DNA from: Clostridia bacterium
Lineage (GTDB): Bacteria; Bacillota; Clostridia; Christensenellales; Borkfalkiaceae
NCBI GenBank assembly: GCA_900771345.1
Contig: CAAGNQ010000025.1
Coordinates: forward strand, 1-62,881
DNA length: 62,881 nucleotides
Direction of reading: 5' to 3'
The stretch's first letter is position 1. Every line of letters begins with the position of its first letter. The notes beneath the pieces were generated by a model that was given only the letters and a program-made list of their open reading frames with translations, was not told the DNA's origin and made no database searches. Below, piece by piece: positions 43,347 to 51,186 of this stretch. The position numbers and the translations under genes are program-made.

Positions 43347-43442
43347 AAAATCTACCCGTTTATAGTTTTTCTTAGTTATTGTCAAAAAACAAAAAAATTA
43401 TACTCGCTAGACCGTTTGGACGTTAAATTAACTAAAAAAACA

Positions 43443-43471
43443 TTGATTTTATTTTGAAAATATGCAATAAT
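43443..43471 (+). promoter_or_regulatory. nadD-yqeK promoter, leaderless type
   Basis: TTGATT (43443-43448), 17-bp spacer, AATAAT (43466-43471) with an extended -10 TGC. The predicted start falls on the A of ATG 43478. Confidence 0.6.
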
Positions 43472-43477
43472 AAAAGT

Positions 43478-44614
43478 ATGAAAAGAATCGGAATTTTAGG
43501 TGGCACTTTTAATCCCGTTCATAGAGAGCATATTTTGCTTGCCCGTGCCGCCAAAAGCCAACTGAATCTTGATAAACTTATCGTTATGCCGACTTATATT
43601 TCGCCTCATAAGGACTCCAAGCCTGCTCCCTCAATCGATAGGCTTAACATGCTAAAACTTGCATTTAGTGATGACGATGGTATTGAAGTTAGCGATTACG
43701 AAATTAATAAAAAGGGTAAAAGTTATACCTTTGAAACAGTCGAACATTTTAAAAATCAAGAAGACGCAGAGATTTTCTTTATTTGTGGTTCTGATATGCT
43801 CACGGACTTTAAGACGTGGAGGAATCCCCAAAGGATTCTAGACGCCTGCACGCTCGCCGTGTTTGGCAGGGAGGATTTTTTCACCGATTATTCTTATGAG
43901 AGTGAGTATTTTACTAAAACTTTTAATAAAAAATACGTAAAACTTAATCATATAGGCAAAAAATTATCTTCAACAAAACTTAGAGTTTATTCTATGTTTT
44001 CTCTATCGCTTGACGGTTTAACAGACCAAAAAGTTGAAAATTATATTAAGGAGAACAATCTCTATCAAGGGGACAAATATATTGAATTCGTAAAAACCGT
44101 TTTGCCTCAAAAAAGGCTAATTCATACGGCAAACGTTTTGGTGACTGCTTTAAAAAAGGTTAAAGAACTCAATCTTGACGAGCAAAAGGTAATAATATCT
44201 TGCACTCTGCACGACTGCGCAAAGTACCTAGATTATAAAGATTTTGAAGGTTTTTTAATAGATGATGATATGCCGAGCCCTGTTATTCACGCCTTTTTAG
44301 GCGCGTTTATTGCAGAAAACAGACTTGGCATTAAAGATAAAGAAATTGTTGACGCCGTGCGTTATCATACTTCGGGTCGGGCTAATATGACCATGCTAGA
44401 GAAATTAGTGTTCGTTGCCGATATGATTTGCGAGGAAAGAGATTACGAAGGGGTGGATTATCTTCGCTCTCTTTACGAAAAATCTGATTTTGAGCACTGC
44501 TTTAGAGAGTGCTTAAGGGAAGAATATATTCATTTACAAAATAAAAAAGGTAATATTTACTTTGAAACGCTAAACGCGTTCAATTATTATATAAATCAAA
44601 AAAAGGAAGGATAG
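43478..44614 (+). CDS. nadD: NadD-YqeK fusion: nicotinate-nucleotide adenylyltransferase plus HD-domain phosphohydrolase
   Basis: 378 aa. Residues ~1-195 are NadD (GILGGTFNPVHREH, the ISSTKLR-type motif as LSSTKLRVY), which makes nicotinate adenine dinucleotide. Residues ~205-378 are YqeK, an HD hydrolase (RLIHTANV, LHDCAK with His245-Asp246, RYHTSG) reported to cleave diadenosine tetraphosphate. In Bacillus these are separate neighbouring genes; here one frame runs through both with no internal stop. rsfS follows at 4 nt. There is no SD, and a leaderless promoter is predicted. The start at 43454 (MKIC) lies in the promoter and is rejected. Confidence 0.94.
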   Translation: MKRIGILGGTFNPVHREHILLARAAKSQLNLDKLIVMPTYISPHKDSKPAPSIDRLNMLKLAFSDDDGIEVSDYEINKKGKSYTFETVEHFKNQEDAEIFFICGSDMLTDFKTWRNPQRILDACTLAVFGREDFFTDYSYESEYFTKTFNKKYVKLNHIGKKLSSTKLRVYSMFSLSLDGLTDQKVENYIKENNLYQGDKYIEFVKTVLPQKRLIHTANVLVTALKKVKELNLDEQKVIISCTLHDCAKYLDYKDFEGFLIDDDMPSPVIHAFLGAFIAENRLGIKDKEIVDAVRYHTSGRANMTMLEKLVFVADMICEERDYEGVDYLRSLYEKSDFEHCFRECLREEYIHLQNKKGNIYFETLNAFNYYINQKKEG

Positions 44615-44618
44615 AATT

Positions 44619-44960
44619 TTGGAAAGTAGAGAATTTGCAAGAAAAATTTGCGAGATATTAAAGGATTTTAAGGGTGAAGACGTTGTAAGTATCGACGTTA
44701 GGGGCAAAACCGAGGTGGCTGATTTTTACGTGGTGGCTAGTGGCAGGTCAATGACTCACACTAGGGCTTTAATCGAGCACGTTGAAGAAGAAATGGATAA
44801 ACTGGGCGCCTTTCCCGTTAGAAGAGAGGGCGTTAGAGAAGGGCGCTGGGCAGTTCTTGACTACGGCGACGTTTTAGTTCATATCTTTAACGACGAGTCA
44901 AGGCTTATATATCATCTTGAAAATCTTTGGGGCAACGAGGATAACATAGAAAAATTCTAA
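44619..44960 (+). CDS. rsfS: Ribosomal silencing factor RsfS
   Basis: 113 aa. DVRGKTEVADFYVVASGRS and REGVREGRWAVLDYGDVLVHIF (in parts: VADFYVVASG, WAVLDYGDV, VHIF) are the family core. It binds L14 and blocks subunit joining when nutrients are low. The start is TTG at 44619 with SD AAGGAAGG. It follows the nadD-yqeK fusion, matching Bacillus yqeL. Confidence 0.95.
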   Translation: MESREFARKICEILKDFKGEDVVSIDVRGKTEVADFYVVASGRSMTHTRALIEHVEEEMDKLGAFPVRREGVREGRWAVLDYGDVLVHIFNDESRLIYHLENLWGNEDNIEKF

Positions 44961-44969
44961 AAAAATTGA

Positions 44970-45224
44970 TTAAGAGGATTTTTTAACGTAAATTCTATCT
45001 ATTTCGTCAGGGTTTATTTCAATGCTCTTAATCGGCTTGCTTATTGGTGGCTGAGGGGTTTTAGGTTTTTTCTTGTGCTGGGGTTTTGGCGTTCTTTTTA
45101 CGTTTTTTTGTGAAAAATAATAAAAGAGCAAGAATTTAGCGCCTATAACGGAAAATAGGCAGAGAAAAAAGAACATTGACGTGTAGAATAACCCTGTTAA
45201 AAAGGAAAAGAACGCTTGACTCAT
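44970..45224 (-). CDS. Hypothetical single-pass membrane protein with Pro/Lys-rich linker
   Basis: 84 aa, not recognised. One or two close hydrophobic segments (~residues 4-36) are followed by a PKPQHKKKPKTPQPP linker and a short acidic/basic tail. SD GAGGTG precedes the ATG at 45224. It converges on rsfS with a 9-nt gap and no terminator between them. Confidence 0.65.
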   Translation of the reverse strand: MSQAFFSFLTGLFYTSMFFFLCLFSVIGAKFLLFYYFSQKNVKRTPKPQHKKKPKTPQPPISKPIKSIEINPDEIDRIYVKKSS

Positions 45225-45336
45225 TTTTCACCTCATAAAAAATTTTAGCATAAAAAAATAAAATTAAAGTGAAAGTATTTGTTGATAAATGATTTATTTT
45301 GAAAAAAACAAAATTTATAAAAGATGCTAAAAACAC

Positions 45337-45365
45337 TTTACAATTAAGTTAAATAGATATACAAT
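45337..45365 (+). promoter_or_regulatory. ribU promoter
   Basis: TTTACA (45337-45342), 17-bp spacer, TACAAT (45360-45365). Start near 45372, at the first helix of the FMN aptamer. Confidence 0.65.
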
Positions 45366-45369
45366 ATAT

Positions 45370-45488
45370 TTAATTCTTTGGGGCGAGGCGAAAATCCTCA
45401 CCGGCAGTTATAGTCTGCGAGCCAAGTTTTTGGCATGATTCGGTGAAATTCCGAGACCGACGGTATAGTCCGGATGGTAAAAGGATTA
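45370..45488 (+). ncRNA. FMN riboswitch (RFN element)
   Basis: Signature segments in order: GGGGCGAGGCGAAAATCCTCACCGGC, GTCTGCGAGCC, GGTGAAATTCCGAGACCGAC, AGTATAGTCCGGATGG (given in parts here: AAATCCTCACCGGC, AAATTCCGAGACCGAC, GTCCGGATGG). P1 pairs AATTCTTT with AAAGGATT. It is upstream of ribU, so FMN should switch off riboflavin uptake. Confidence 0.95.
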
Positions 45489-45517
45489 GGGCAAAAATTG
45501 CCTATTATCGTTATTTT

Positions 45518-45552
45518 TACGCCCCGAAAATATTTTTACGGGGCGTATTTTT
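45518..45552 (+). terminator. ribU expression platform: terminator-like hairpin holding the SD
   Basis: TACGCCCCG (45518-45526) pairs with CGGGGCGTA (45539-45547), then TTTTT, then the ATG at 45553. The only SD-like run is GGGG in the 3' arm. The hairpin can both end transcription and hide the ribosome site. The 5' arm CGCCCC can also pair with GGGGCG in the aptamer. Confidence 0.85.
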
Positions 45553-46137
45553 ATGAAAACACAAAAAAGAAGCAAAATATTTTCAACTAGAATGGTTGCA
45601 GGCTCTGCAATTTTTACGGCACTAGCGTTTGCCATTTCATTTTTAGAAATTGTTGTTTTTCCATCTTCAGCAGTTTCATTTTTAAAACTAGATTTTTCAA
45701 ACGTTTTTATTATGCTTGCAGGGTTTATGTACGGTCCACTTTCAGCACTTTTTGTTGGAATAATTAAAGAAGTGCTTTGTATTCTAAGTACACCATCTCC
45801 TACCTTTGGGGTAGGTCAACTTGCGAATATGGCGATAATTTTAATTTACGTTTTGCCACCTTCAATAGTTTATCTTTATAAAAAGGGGATATGGTCGGTA
45901 ATAATTTCACTTTCCTGCGCTTGTATTTTGCAGGTTATCGGTGCTCTTATCGTTAATAGGTTTATAACCTTTCCTCTTTACGGAAAACTAGCAGACTTTG
46001 ACGGGGTTGCGGCGTTTAACGCGTCGTTTTGGCTACTAGTTTTATTTAACGTTATAAAATCGGTGTCGGTAAGTTTTTTAACTATCATTTTATACAAAAG
46101 GATAGGATATATTTTTGATAAAATAAATATTAAGTGA
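45553..46137 (+). CDS. ribU: ECF riboflavin transporter S component RibU
   Basis: 194 aa, family length, about six membrane helices. RMVAGSAIFTALAFAISFLEI, KLDFSNVFIMLAGFMYGP and IKEVLCILSTPSPTFGVGQLAN (in parts: LDFSNVFIM, FGVGQLAN) follow the RibU pattern with LDxSxxP-like substrate loop. It needs the shared ECF energising module, which is not in the window. Controlled by the FMN riboswitch. tsaE follows 7 nt later. Confidence 0.94.
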   Translation: MKTQKRSKIFSTRMVAGSAIFTALAFAISFLEIVVFPSSAVSFLKLDFSNVFIMLAGFMYGPLSALFVGIIKEVLCILSTPSPTFGVGQLANMAIILIYVLPPSIVYLYKKGIWSVIISLSCACILQVIGALIVNRFITFPLYGKLADFDGVAAFNASFWLLVLFNVIKSVSVSFLTIILYKRIGYIFDKINIK

Positions 46138-46144
46138 TAAAGTT

Positions 46145-46540
46145 ATGGAAAAAATATCAAAGAGCCAAAAGCAGACGGAAGAAATTGCTTTTGAGTTTGC
46201 AAAAACACTAAATAAGGGAGACGTGGTGGTGCTATCCGGCGATTTAGGCGCAGGGAAGACTGCTTTTACTAAAGGCGTTGCAAGATTTTTTAATCTTGAC
46301 GGAGTTAACAGCCCCACGTATTCATATCTAAACGTTTACGGGGATTTTTTATATCACTACGATTGTTATAGATTATCCTGTGGCGAAGATGCAGAAAGGC
46401 TAGGGCTAACCGACTATTTTAACGGGGATAATATTTGCTTAATCGAGTGGGCAGAAAATATTCAAGACGTTCTGCCTAATAATTATAAAAAAGTTGAAAT
46501 TTTAAAGACAAAAGAAAACGAGAGAAAAATAATATTATGA
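46145..46540 (+). CDS. tsaE: tRNA N6-threonylcarbamoyladenosine biosynthesis ATPase TsaE
   Basis: 131 aa. Walker A GDLGAGKTAF, NSPTYSYLNVYG and LIEWAENI are the family marks. It works with TsaB and TsaD to make t6A37 in tRNAs. It overlaps tsaB by 4 nt. No SD is obvious, so coupling to ribU is possible. Confidence 0.96.
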   Translation: MEKISKSQKQTEEIAFEFAKTLNKGDVVVLSGDLGAGKTAFTKGVARFFNLDGVNSPTYSYLNVYGDFLYHYDCYRLSCGEDAERLGLTDYFNGDNICLIEWAENIQDVLPNNYKKVEILKTKENERKIIL

Positions 46541-47148
46541 AATATCTAGCAATAGACACGAGTGGGAAAAATTTAACGGTGATTTTATCCGACGGAAAGA
46601 CGGAAATTTCGATTTTTGACGAAAACTGTGCTACCCGTCATTCTGTTGAACTTATGCCAAGGGTGGAGGAATTAGTCAAAAAAAGTAAAATTAATCTTGA
46701 GGAGATTGATTTTTTTGCCGTCGTTATAGGTGCAGGCTCGTTCACGGGCATTAGAATAGGTGTTGCAACCGTTAAGGCAATGTGTTTTGCTTATAAAAAA
46801 CCTTGCCTATCTATAACCTCGTTCGATACTATTGCATATAATAAAAAGGGCGAGAAGGTTTTGGCGCTTATTGACGCTAAACACAACGGTTTTTACGCTT
46901 GTGGTTATGACCAAACTGGCAAGGTGATTTTTCCTCCGTCTTTTATTATGCGAGAAGAAGTTTTAAGTCTTATAAAAGAATATAAACCCCTATCATTCGA
47001 GAAAATAGAGGGAATTGATAACGAGGTAGTTAATATTTGCGAGGGATTAAAACTTGCAATAGAGCAAAAACAAAAAGAGATTGACTACGACCTTTCTAAA
47101 ATCGAGCCACTTTACGTTAGAAAAAGTCAAGCAGAGGAAGGCAGATGA
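46537..47148 (+). CDS. tsaB: tRNA threonylcarbamoyladenosine biosynthesis protein TsaB
   Basis: 203 aa. Actin-like ASKHA fold: LAIDTSGKNLTV at the start, GAGSFTGIRIGVATVKA in the middle. Partner of TsaD, which is not in the window although it often follows rimI. It overlaps tsaE and rimI by 4 nt each. Confidence 0.95.
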   Translation: MKYLAIDTSGKNLTVILSDGKTEISIFDENCATRHSVELMPRVEELVKKSKINLEEIDFFAVVIGAGSFTGIRIGVATVKAMCFAYKKPCLSITSFDTIAYNKKGEKVLALIDAKHNGFYACGYDQTGKVIFPPSFIMREEVLSLIKEYKPLSFEKIEGIDNEVVNICEGLKLAIEQKQKEIDYDLSKIEPLYVRKSQAEEGR

Positions 47149-47576
47149 TTTTTAAGAATTTAGACCAATCGTTTTGCCAAAAGATTGCTAAACTTTTTAG
47201 CGACAATTTTTTTGACGGCTGGACGATGGATATGCTAAAATCGGCGTTTAGTAACCGAAGATTTTATTGTTTCGGGGCGTTAGATGGTTTAAGATTAGTC
47301 GGCGCAGTAACCTTTTCTTACGCAGTTGATACTGCCGATATAGAGGATATCGTTGTGGATAAAGAGTTTTTGCGCCAAAAAGTAGGCGAAAGGCTCATAA
47401 ATATGGCTCTAGAGCAAATTAAAGAGGATAAAATTTTTAAGGTGCTTTTAGAGGTTAGAAAAAGCAATCTTCCAGCAATCAATCTTTATAAGAAAAACGG
47501 ATTTATTATAATAAACGAGAGAAAAAAATATTATAGTGACGGCGAAGATGCCCTTTTAATGGCAAAGGAGTTATAA
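47145..47576 (+). CDS. rimI: Ribosomal protein S18 alanine N-acetyltransferase, RimI-like
   Basis: 143 aa GNAT protein. DIEDIVVDKEFLRQKVGERL gives the acetyl-CoA-binding loop (Q/RxxGxG/A, here RQKVGE), followed by LEVRKSNLPAINLYKKNGF, a RimI hallmark (in parts: EVRKSN, AINLYKKNGF). It lies after tsaB as in many bacteria. Its end contains the SD of the next gene. Confidence 0.9.
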   Translation: MIFKNLDQSFCQKIAKLFSDNFFDGWTMDMLKSAFSNRRFYCFGALDGLRLVGAVTFSYAVDTADIEDIVVDKEFLRQKVGERLINMALEQIKEDKIFKVLLEVRKSNLPAINLYKKNGFIIINERKKYYSDGEDALLMAKEL

Positions 47577-47577
47577 A

Positions 47578-48288
47578 ATTATCGAAAATAATAGTGGAAG
47601 ATTAAACAAAAGAAAAGATTTGCTTTTTCTTCACGGCTATTTATCAAGTGGGGATAGTTTTATTTATCAAAAGGCATATTTTGAAAGATATTTTAACGTT
47701 TTTACGCCAGACCTAAAAGGTTTTGGCAAAAATCAGGGAATGGAATGGCCTTACTCTCTAAATGACTATTTAACTGAAGTAAAAGAATATATGTATAAAA
47801 ATTCTATAGTTTATCCTAACTTGATAGCCCATTCGTTTGGAGGAAGGATTGCCTTAAAAGGCGCAAGCGAAGATAAGAATCTATTTGATAAACTTGTTCT
47901 TACTGGTTGCGCAGGGCTAAAGCCTAAAGCCACTATAAAAAAATGCTTCAAAAGAGGTGTTTTTTTAGTAGCAAAGCGCTTTATTCCAAAAGAAAGATTG
48001 CAGGCTTTTTACTCTAAAGATTATAGAGAGTTATCCCCTGTTATGAAAGAAAGTTTTAAAAAGATTGTTTCAGAACATTTAGACGATAGACTTCCATTTA
48101 TCTATAACAAAACTCTACTCATTTTTGGCAAAAACGACAGAGAAACCCCTATTTATATGGCAAAAAGGCTAAATAGTGGAATAAAAAACTCCTCGCTTTT
48201 GCTTTTTGAAAATGCAGGGCATTTCTGTTTTATAGATGAAAGTTTAAAATTCAATATGGAGGTAAGAGAGTTTTTGCTCTCAGAATAA
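47578..48288 (+). CDS. Alpha/beta hydrolase, apparent ATT start
   Basis: 236 aa if started at ATT (47578). A perfect SD AAAGGAG (47564-47570) lies 7 nt before it, and the downstream residues IENNSGRLNKRKDLLFLHGY fit an intact N terminus. A TTG at 47620 would give 222 aa but has no SD and removes the first strand. Hydrolase marks: LHGYLSSGDS oxyanion loop, Ser nucleophile in AHSFGGR, Asp in GKNDRETP, His in AGHFCF. Substrate unknown. It sits directly before the membrane MurF-like gene, so a role in envelope metabolism is possible. Confidence 0.85.
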   Translation: MIENNSGRLNKRKDLLFLHGYLSSGDSFIYQKAYFERYFNVFTPDLKGFGKNQGMEWPYSLNDYLTEVKEYMYKNSIVYPNLIAHSFGGRIALKGASEDKNLFDKLVLTGCAGLKPKATIKKCFKRGVFLVAKRFIPKERLQAFYSKDYRELSPVMKESFKKIVSEHLDDRLPFIYNKTLLIFGKNDRETPIYMAKRLNSGIKNSSLLLFENAGHFCFIDESLKFNMEVREFLLSE

Positions 48289-48292
48289 TTAT

Positions 48293-49969
48293 ATGTTTCC
48301 TTCACGCGTAGAAAATTTTAACCAATTGCTTAAAGGCGAGCAACTAATTTTATATTTTGTAATGAGCGTTTTCATTGCATTGTTATTATTTTACTCTTCG
48401 ATAAAGTTTTTGCTTGTTTTTCAGCAGTGTGGATACAGAGGGAAAAAATACTTTAAGTGGCTTGGCAATAAAAACACTCCTTATCTATCTAGATTGATGC
48501 TTCTTTGTTTGTTGGGTTTTTTGTTCTTCTTGGTGCTTAACACCTGCTTTGAACCTATATTAGGCTCAACCTTTTCCTCATATATAGGCTTTGTATCCTT
48601 TTTCTTGTTTACCCTTTTGTATATAAAGTCAGAGAGCAGTATAAACGCCAAAATTCCTTTAAGAAAAACAAGACGCCTAGTAAGGCTTTGCATAACTTTT
48701 GTTATAATCTTGTTTGCCTTTTCTTTTGGAATGATAATTCTTTTAAATTATCTAGCCTTTTTGATTAAAGACGATATGACGGCGCTACTTAGATTTTCTC
48801 TACTTTGTGGCTTGCCGATGCTTACGCCTTATTTGCTTTTTGTTGCCTATCTAATAAACGAGCCGTTGGAAGAACTCATAAGGGCATATTATCTAAGAAT
48901 TGCAACTAATAGTATAAACAATTATGAGGTAATTAAAATCGGAATTACTGGAAGTTACGCCAAAACGAGCGTAAAGGAAATTCTTAAAACTATTCTTTCT
49001 CAAAAATATAGAGTTCTTGCAACACCTATGTCGTACAATACGCCTTTCGGCATAGCCATTACTGCCAAAAAACTCGATAGCACTCACGATATATTTATTG
49101 CAGAAATGGGCGCTAGAACAAAAGGGGATATAAAGGCGCTGGCAAAATTAGTTAAGCCTAATTATGCAGTGCTTACGGGGGTTAATAATCAGCATCTAGA
49201 AACTTTTGGCTCTATAGAATGCACTAAGGACACAAAGTTTGAGTTGTTTGAAAGTCTTGACGATAACGGCGTAGGATTTTTCTCGTCAGATAACGATAAT
49301 TCTATTGAACTCTATTCTAGATTTAAGGGGGAAAAATATCTTGCAGGGATAGACGGCGAGGATAACTTTGTTACGGCAACTGACGTTATGACTGACAGGA
49401 ACGGAACTAAATTTACCCTCAAAATAAAGGATGAAAAGCCTATACTTTGCTCAACCGTTCTTTTGGGAAGGCACAGCGTTAAGAATATTTGTCTTGCATC
49501 GGCAGTCGCTTATAAAATAGGTTTGTCGCCCGAAGAGATTGCGCTCGGCATAGGTAGAATTCAGTCGGTAGGGCATAGATTAGAACTCGTGCCTAACAAT
49601 AAAAACATTGTTATAATCGACGATAGTTATAATTCGAACGTTGACGGCGTTACTGCCGCGATGGAAGTTTTGGATACTTTTGAAGGGAGAAAAATAGTTT
49701 TAACACCAGGGCTTGTGGAACTTGGCAAGGTGGAAAATTTAGCAAACTTTGAGTTTGGAAAGGAACTTTCAAAGCACGCTGATATTGTTATCGTAATAGG
49801 CAAGCAGAATGCAGAAATGCTTATTAAAGGGCTTATAGAAGAGGGAATGAATAGAGAAAACATTAAGTTCGCTAAGTCGTTAAATAAAGGCAATGAACTC
49901 CTTAACGAAATAGTAAAAGAGGGAGACGTAGTGCTTTTTGAAAACGATTTGCCGGATAATTATAACTAA
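48293..49969 (+). CDS. Membrane-anchored MurF-like Mur ligase
   Basis: 558 aa. The first ~210 residues hold about six hydrophobic helices; the rest is a Mur ligase: P-loop region GITGSYAKTSVKE (~217-229), NTPFGIAI, AEMGARTKGDI, GVNNQHLETFGS, DDSYNSNVDGV, and the C-terminal LFENDLPDNY. It most resembles MurF (adds D-Ala-D-Ala to the muropeptide), and ddl is next door. The usual G of the GKT in the P-loop is Ala (GCC codon). Soluble MurF is ~450 aa, so the membrane part is an addition. No SD; coupled to the hydrolase with a 4-nt gap. Confidence 0.88.
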   Translation: MFPSRVENFNQLLKGEQLILYFVMSVFIALLLFYSSIKFLLVFQQCGYRGKKYFKWLGNKNTPYLSRLMLLCLLGFLFFLVLNTCFEPILGSTFSSYIGFVSFFLFTLLYIKSESSINAKIPLRKTRRLVRLCITFVIILFAFSFGMIILLNYLAFLIKDDMTALLRFSLLCGLPMLTPYLLFVAYLINEPLEELIRAYYLRIATNSINNYEVIKIGITGSYAKTSVKEILKTILSQKYRVLATPMSYNTPFGIAITAKKLDSTHDIFIAEMGARTKGDIKALAKLVKPNYAVLTGVNNQHLETFGSIECTKDTKFELFESLDDNGVGFFSSDNDNSIELYSRFKGEKYLAGIDGEDNFVTATDVMTDRNGTKFTLKIKDEKPILCSTVLLGRHSVKNICLASAVAYKIGLSPEEIALGIGRIQSVGHRLELVPNNKNIVIIDDSYNSNVDGVTAAMEVLDTFEGRKIVLTPGLVELGKVENLANFEFGKELSKHADIVIVIGKQNAEMLIKGLIEEGMNRENIKFAKSLNKGNELLNEIVKEGDVVLFENDLPDNYN

Positions 49970-49997
49970 ACGAGCAATAGGCATAGGATAAACAAAC

Positions 49998-50038
49998 AAA
50001 ACACCAAAGCAAAAAAATAATTTGCGAGGTGTTTTTTT
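49998..50038 (+). terminator. Hairpin with U-tract directly before ddl
   Basis: ACACC (50001-50005)/GGTGT (50028-50032) with inner GCAAA/TTTGC and flanking A/T pairs, then seven T, then the ddl ATG two bases later. The ddl SD (GAGGTG, 50026-50031) is in its 3' arm. It is either a terminator for the murF-like operon or a switch for ddl. Confidence 0.7.
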
Positions 50039-50039
50039 A

Positions 50040-51134
50040 ATGAAAAATATTGCTGTCTTTTTTGGTGGAGAGTCGGTTGAGCATGATATCTCCATAATCA
50101 CGGGTGTGATGACTCTTAATTCTCTTGACAAAGAAAAGTATAATGCTATTCCCGTTTACGTATCAAACGACGGAGAATGGTTTACGGGTAAAACGCTAAA
50201 TGATTTAGCCCAAATAAAAAATTTACAAACAAAAAAACTTGATAGAGTTTGTTTAATCGGTGGTGATAACTCTTTATATATAATAAAAGGGAAAAAATTA
50301 AAAAAACTAGCAAGTGTTTCCTTGGCAATAAACTGTATGCACGGCGAAAGAGGAGAGGACGGGTGTATTGTAGGTGCGCTCGCAATGAGCAAAATTCCGT
50401 TTGCCTCCCCAGACATATTGCCGTCAAGCGTGTGCATTGATAAACGGTTTACTAAAATTTTCTTAAAAGGATTAAGCGTAAAGTGTTTGCCATTTGTTTA
50501 TGCAGAAAAAGAATTAGAACTTGAAAACGCCGTTATAAAATTAGGTTTTCCAATGATAGTTAAACCGAATAAATTAGGCTCGAGTATAGGCATTAGGGTT
50601 GCAAATAACGAAAAAGAACTAAAAGAGGCTTTTTTATACGCAAAATCGTATGGCGAGGGGGTTATAATTGAAAAGAAAATCTCTAACTTTATAGAAATAA
50701 ACTGCGCAGGATATATGACCGACGAAGGCATAAAAGTTTCCGAGTGTGAACAGCCTGTCGGTAGAACAGAAGTCCTCTCCTTTGGGGATAAATACGAGGC
50801 AGGTAACCGAGTATTCCCTGCCGATATTGATAAACGCATTTCTGACAGGATAAAAGACATTACCAAGAAGATTTATTTGGCGATGGGTGCAGAGGGGGTT
50901 ATAAGAATCGACTTCTTTTTGCTTGACGGAAAGGTTATCGTGAATGAAATAAATACCGTTCCCGGCTCTCTTTCGTATTATCTCTTTGGAGATACGCTAA
51001 AGAGTTTTACTATAATGCTAAACGAAATGATTAGCCGTGCTGAAAAAAAATATAATAGGTCTTTATCCGTAAACAAAAAATATAATTCGTCAATTTTGTC
51101 GGGCGTTGGTTATAAAAGTGCAAAACGCTTGTAA
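50040..51134 (+). CDS. ddl: D-alanine--D-alanine ligase
   Basis: 364 aa from ATG 50040 (SD GAGGTG; an upstream in-frame start at 50022 lies in the hairpin). N-terminal VFFGGESVEHDISIITG, INCMHGERGEDG, ATP-grasp segments (PMIVKPNKLGSSIGI), RIDFFLLDGKVIVNEINTVPGS (in parts: RIDFFL, NEINTVPG). It joins two D-Ala made by alr. A hairpin with a U-tract precedes it. The final ~20 residues (KKYNSSILSGVGYKSAKR) are an uncommon tail. Confidence 0.95.
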   Translation: MKNIAVFFGGESVEHDISIITGVMTLNSLDKEKYNAIPVYVSNDGEWFTGKTLNDLAQIKNLQTKKLDRVCLIGGDNSLYIIKGKKLKKLASVSLAINCMHGERGEDGCIVGALAMSKIPFASPDILPSSVCIDKRFTKIFLKGLSVKCLPFVYAEKELELENAVIKLGFPMIVKPNKLGSSIGIRVANNEKELKEAFLYAKSYGEGVIIEKKISNFIEINCAGYMTDEGIKVSECEQPVGRTEVLSFGDKYEAGNRVFPADIDKRISDRIKDITKKIYLAMGAEGVIRIDFFLLDGKVIVNEINTVPGSLSYYLFGDTLKSFTIMLNEMISRAEKKYNRSLSVNKKYNSSILSGVGYKSAKRL

Positions 51135-51157
51135 AAGATAAATTTTTGTGCTAGAAT
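51129..51157 (+). promoter_or_regulatory. icd promoter
   Basis: TTGTAA (51129-51134), 17-bp spacer, TAGAAT (51152-51157). The -35 overlaps the ddl stop codon. Confidence 0.6.
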
Positions 51158-51186
51158 ACAAAGGATAAAAACTTTGGAGATAAAAA

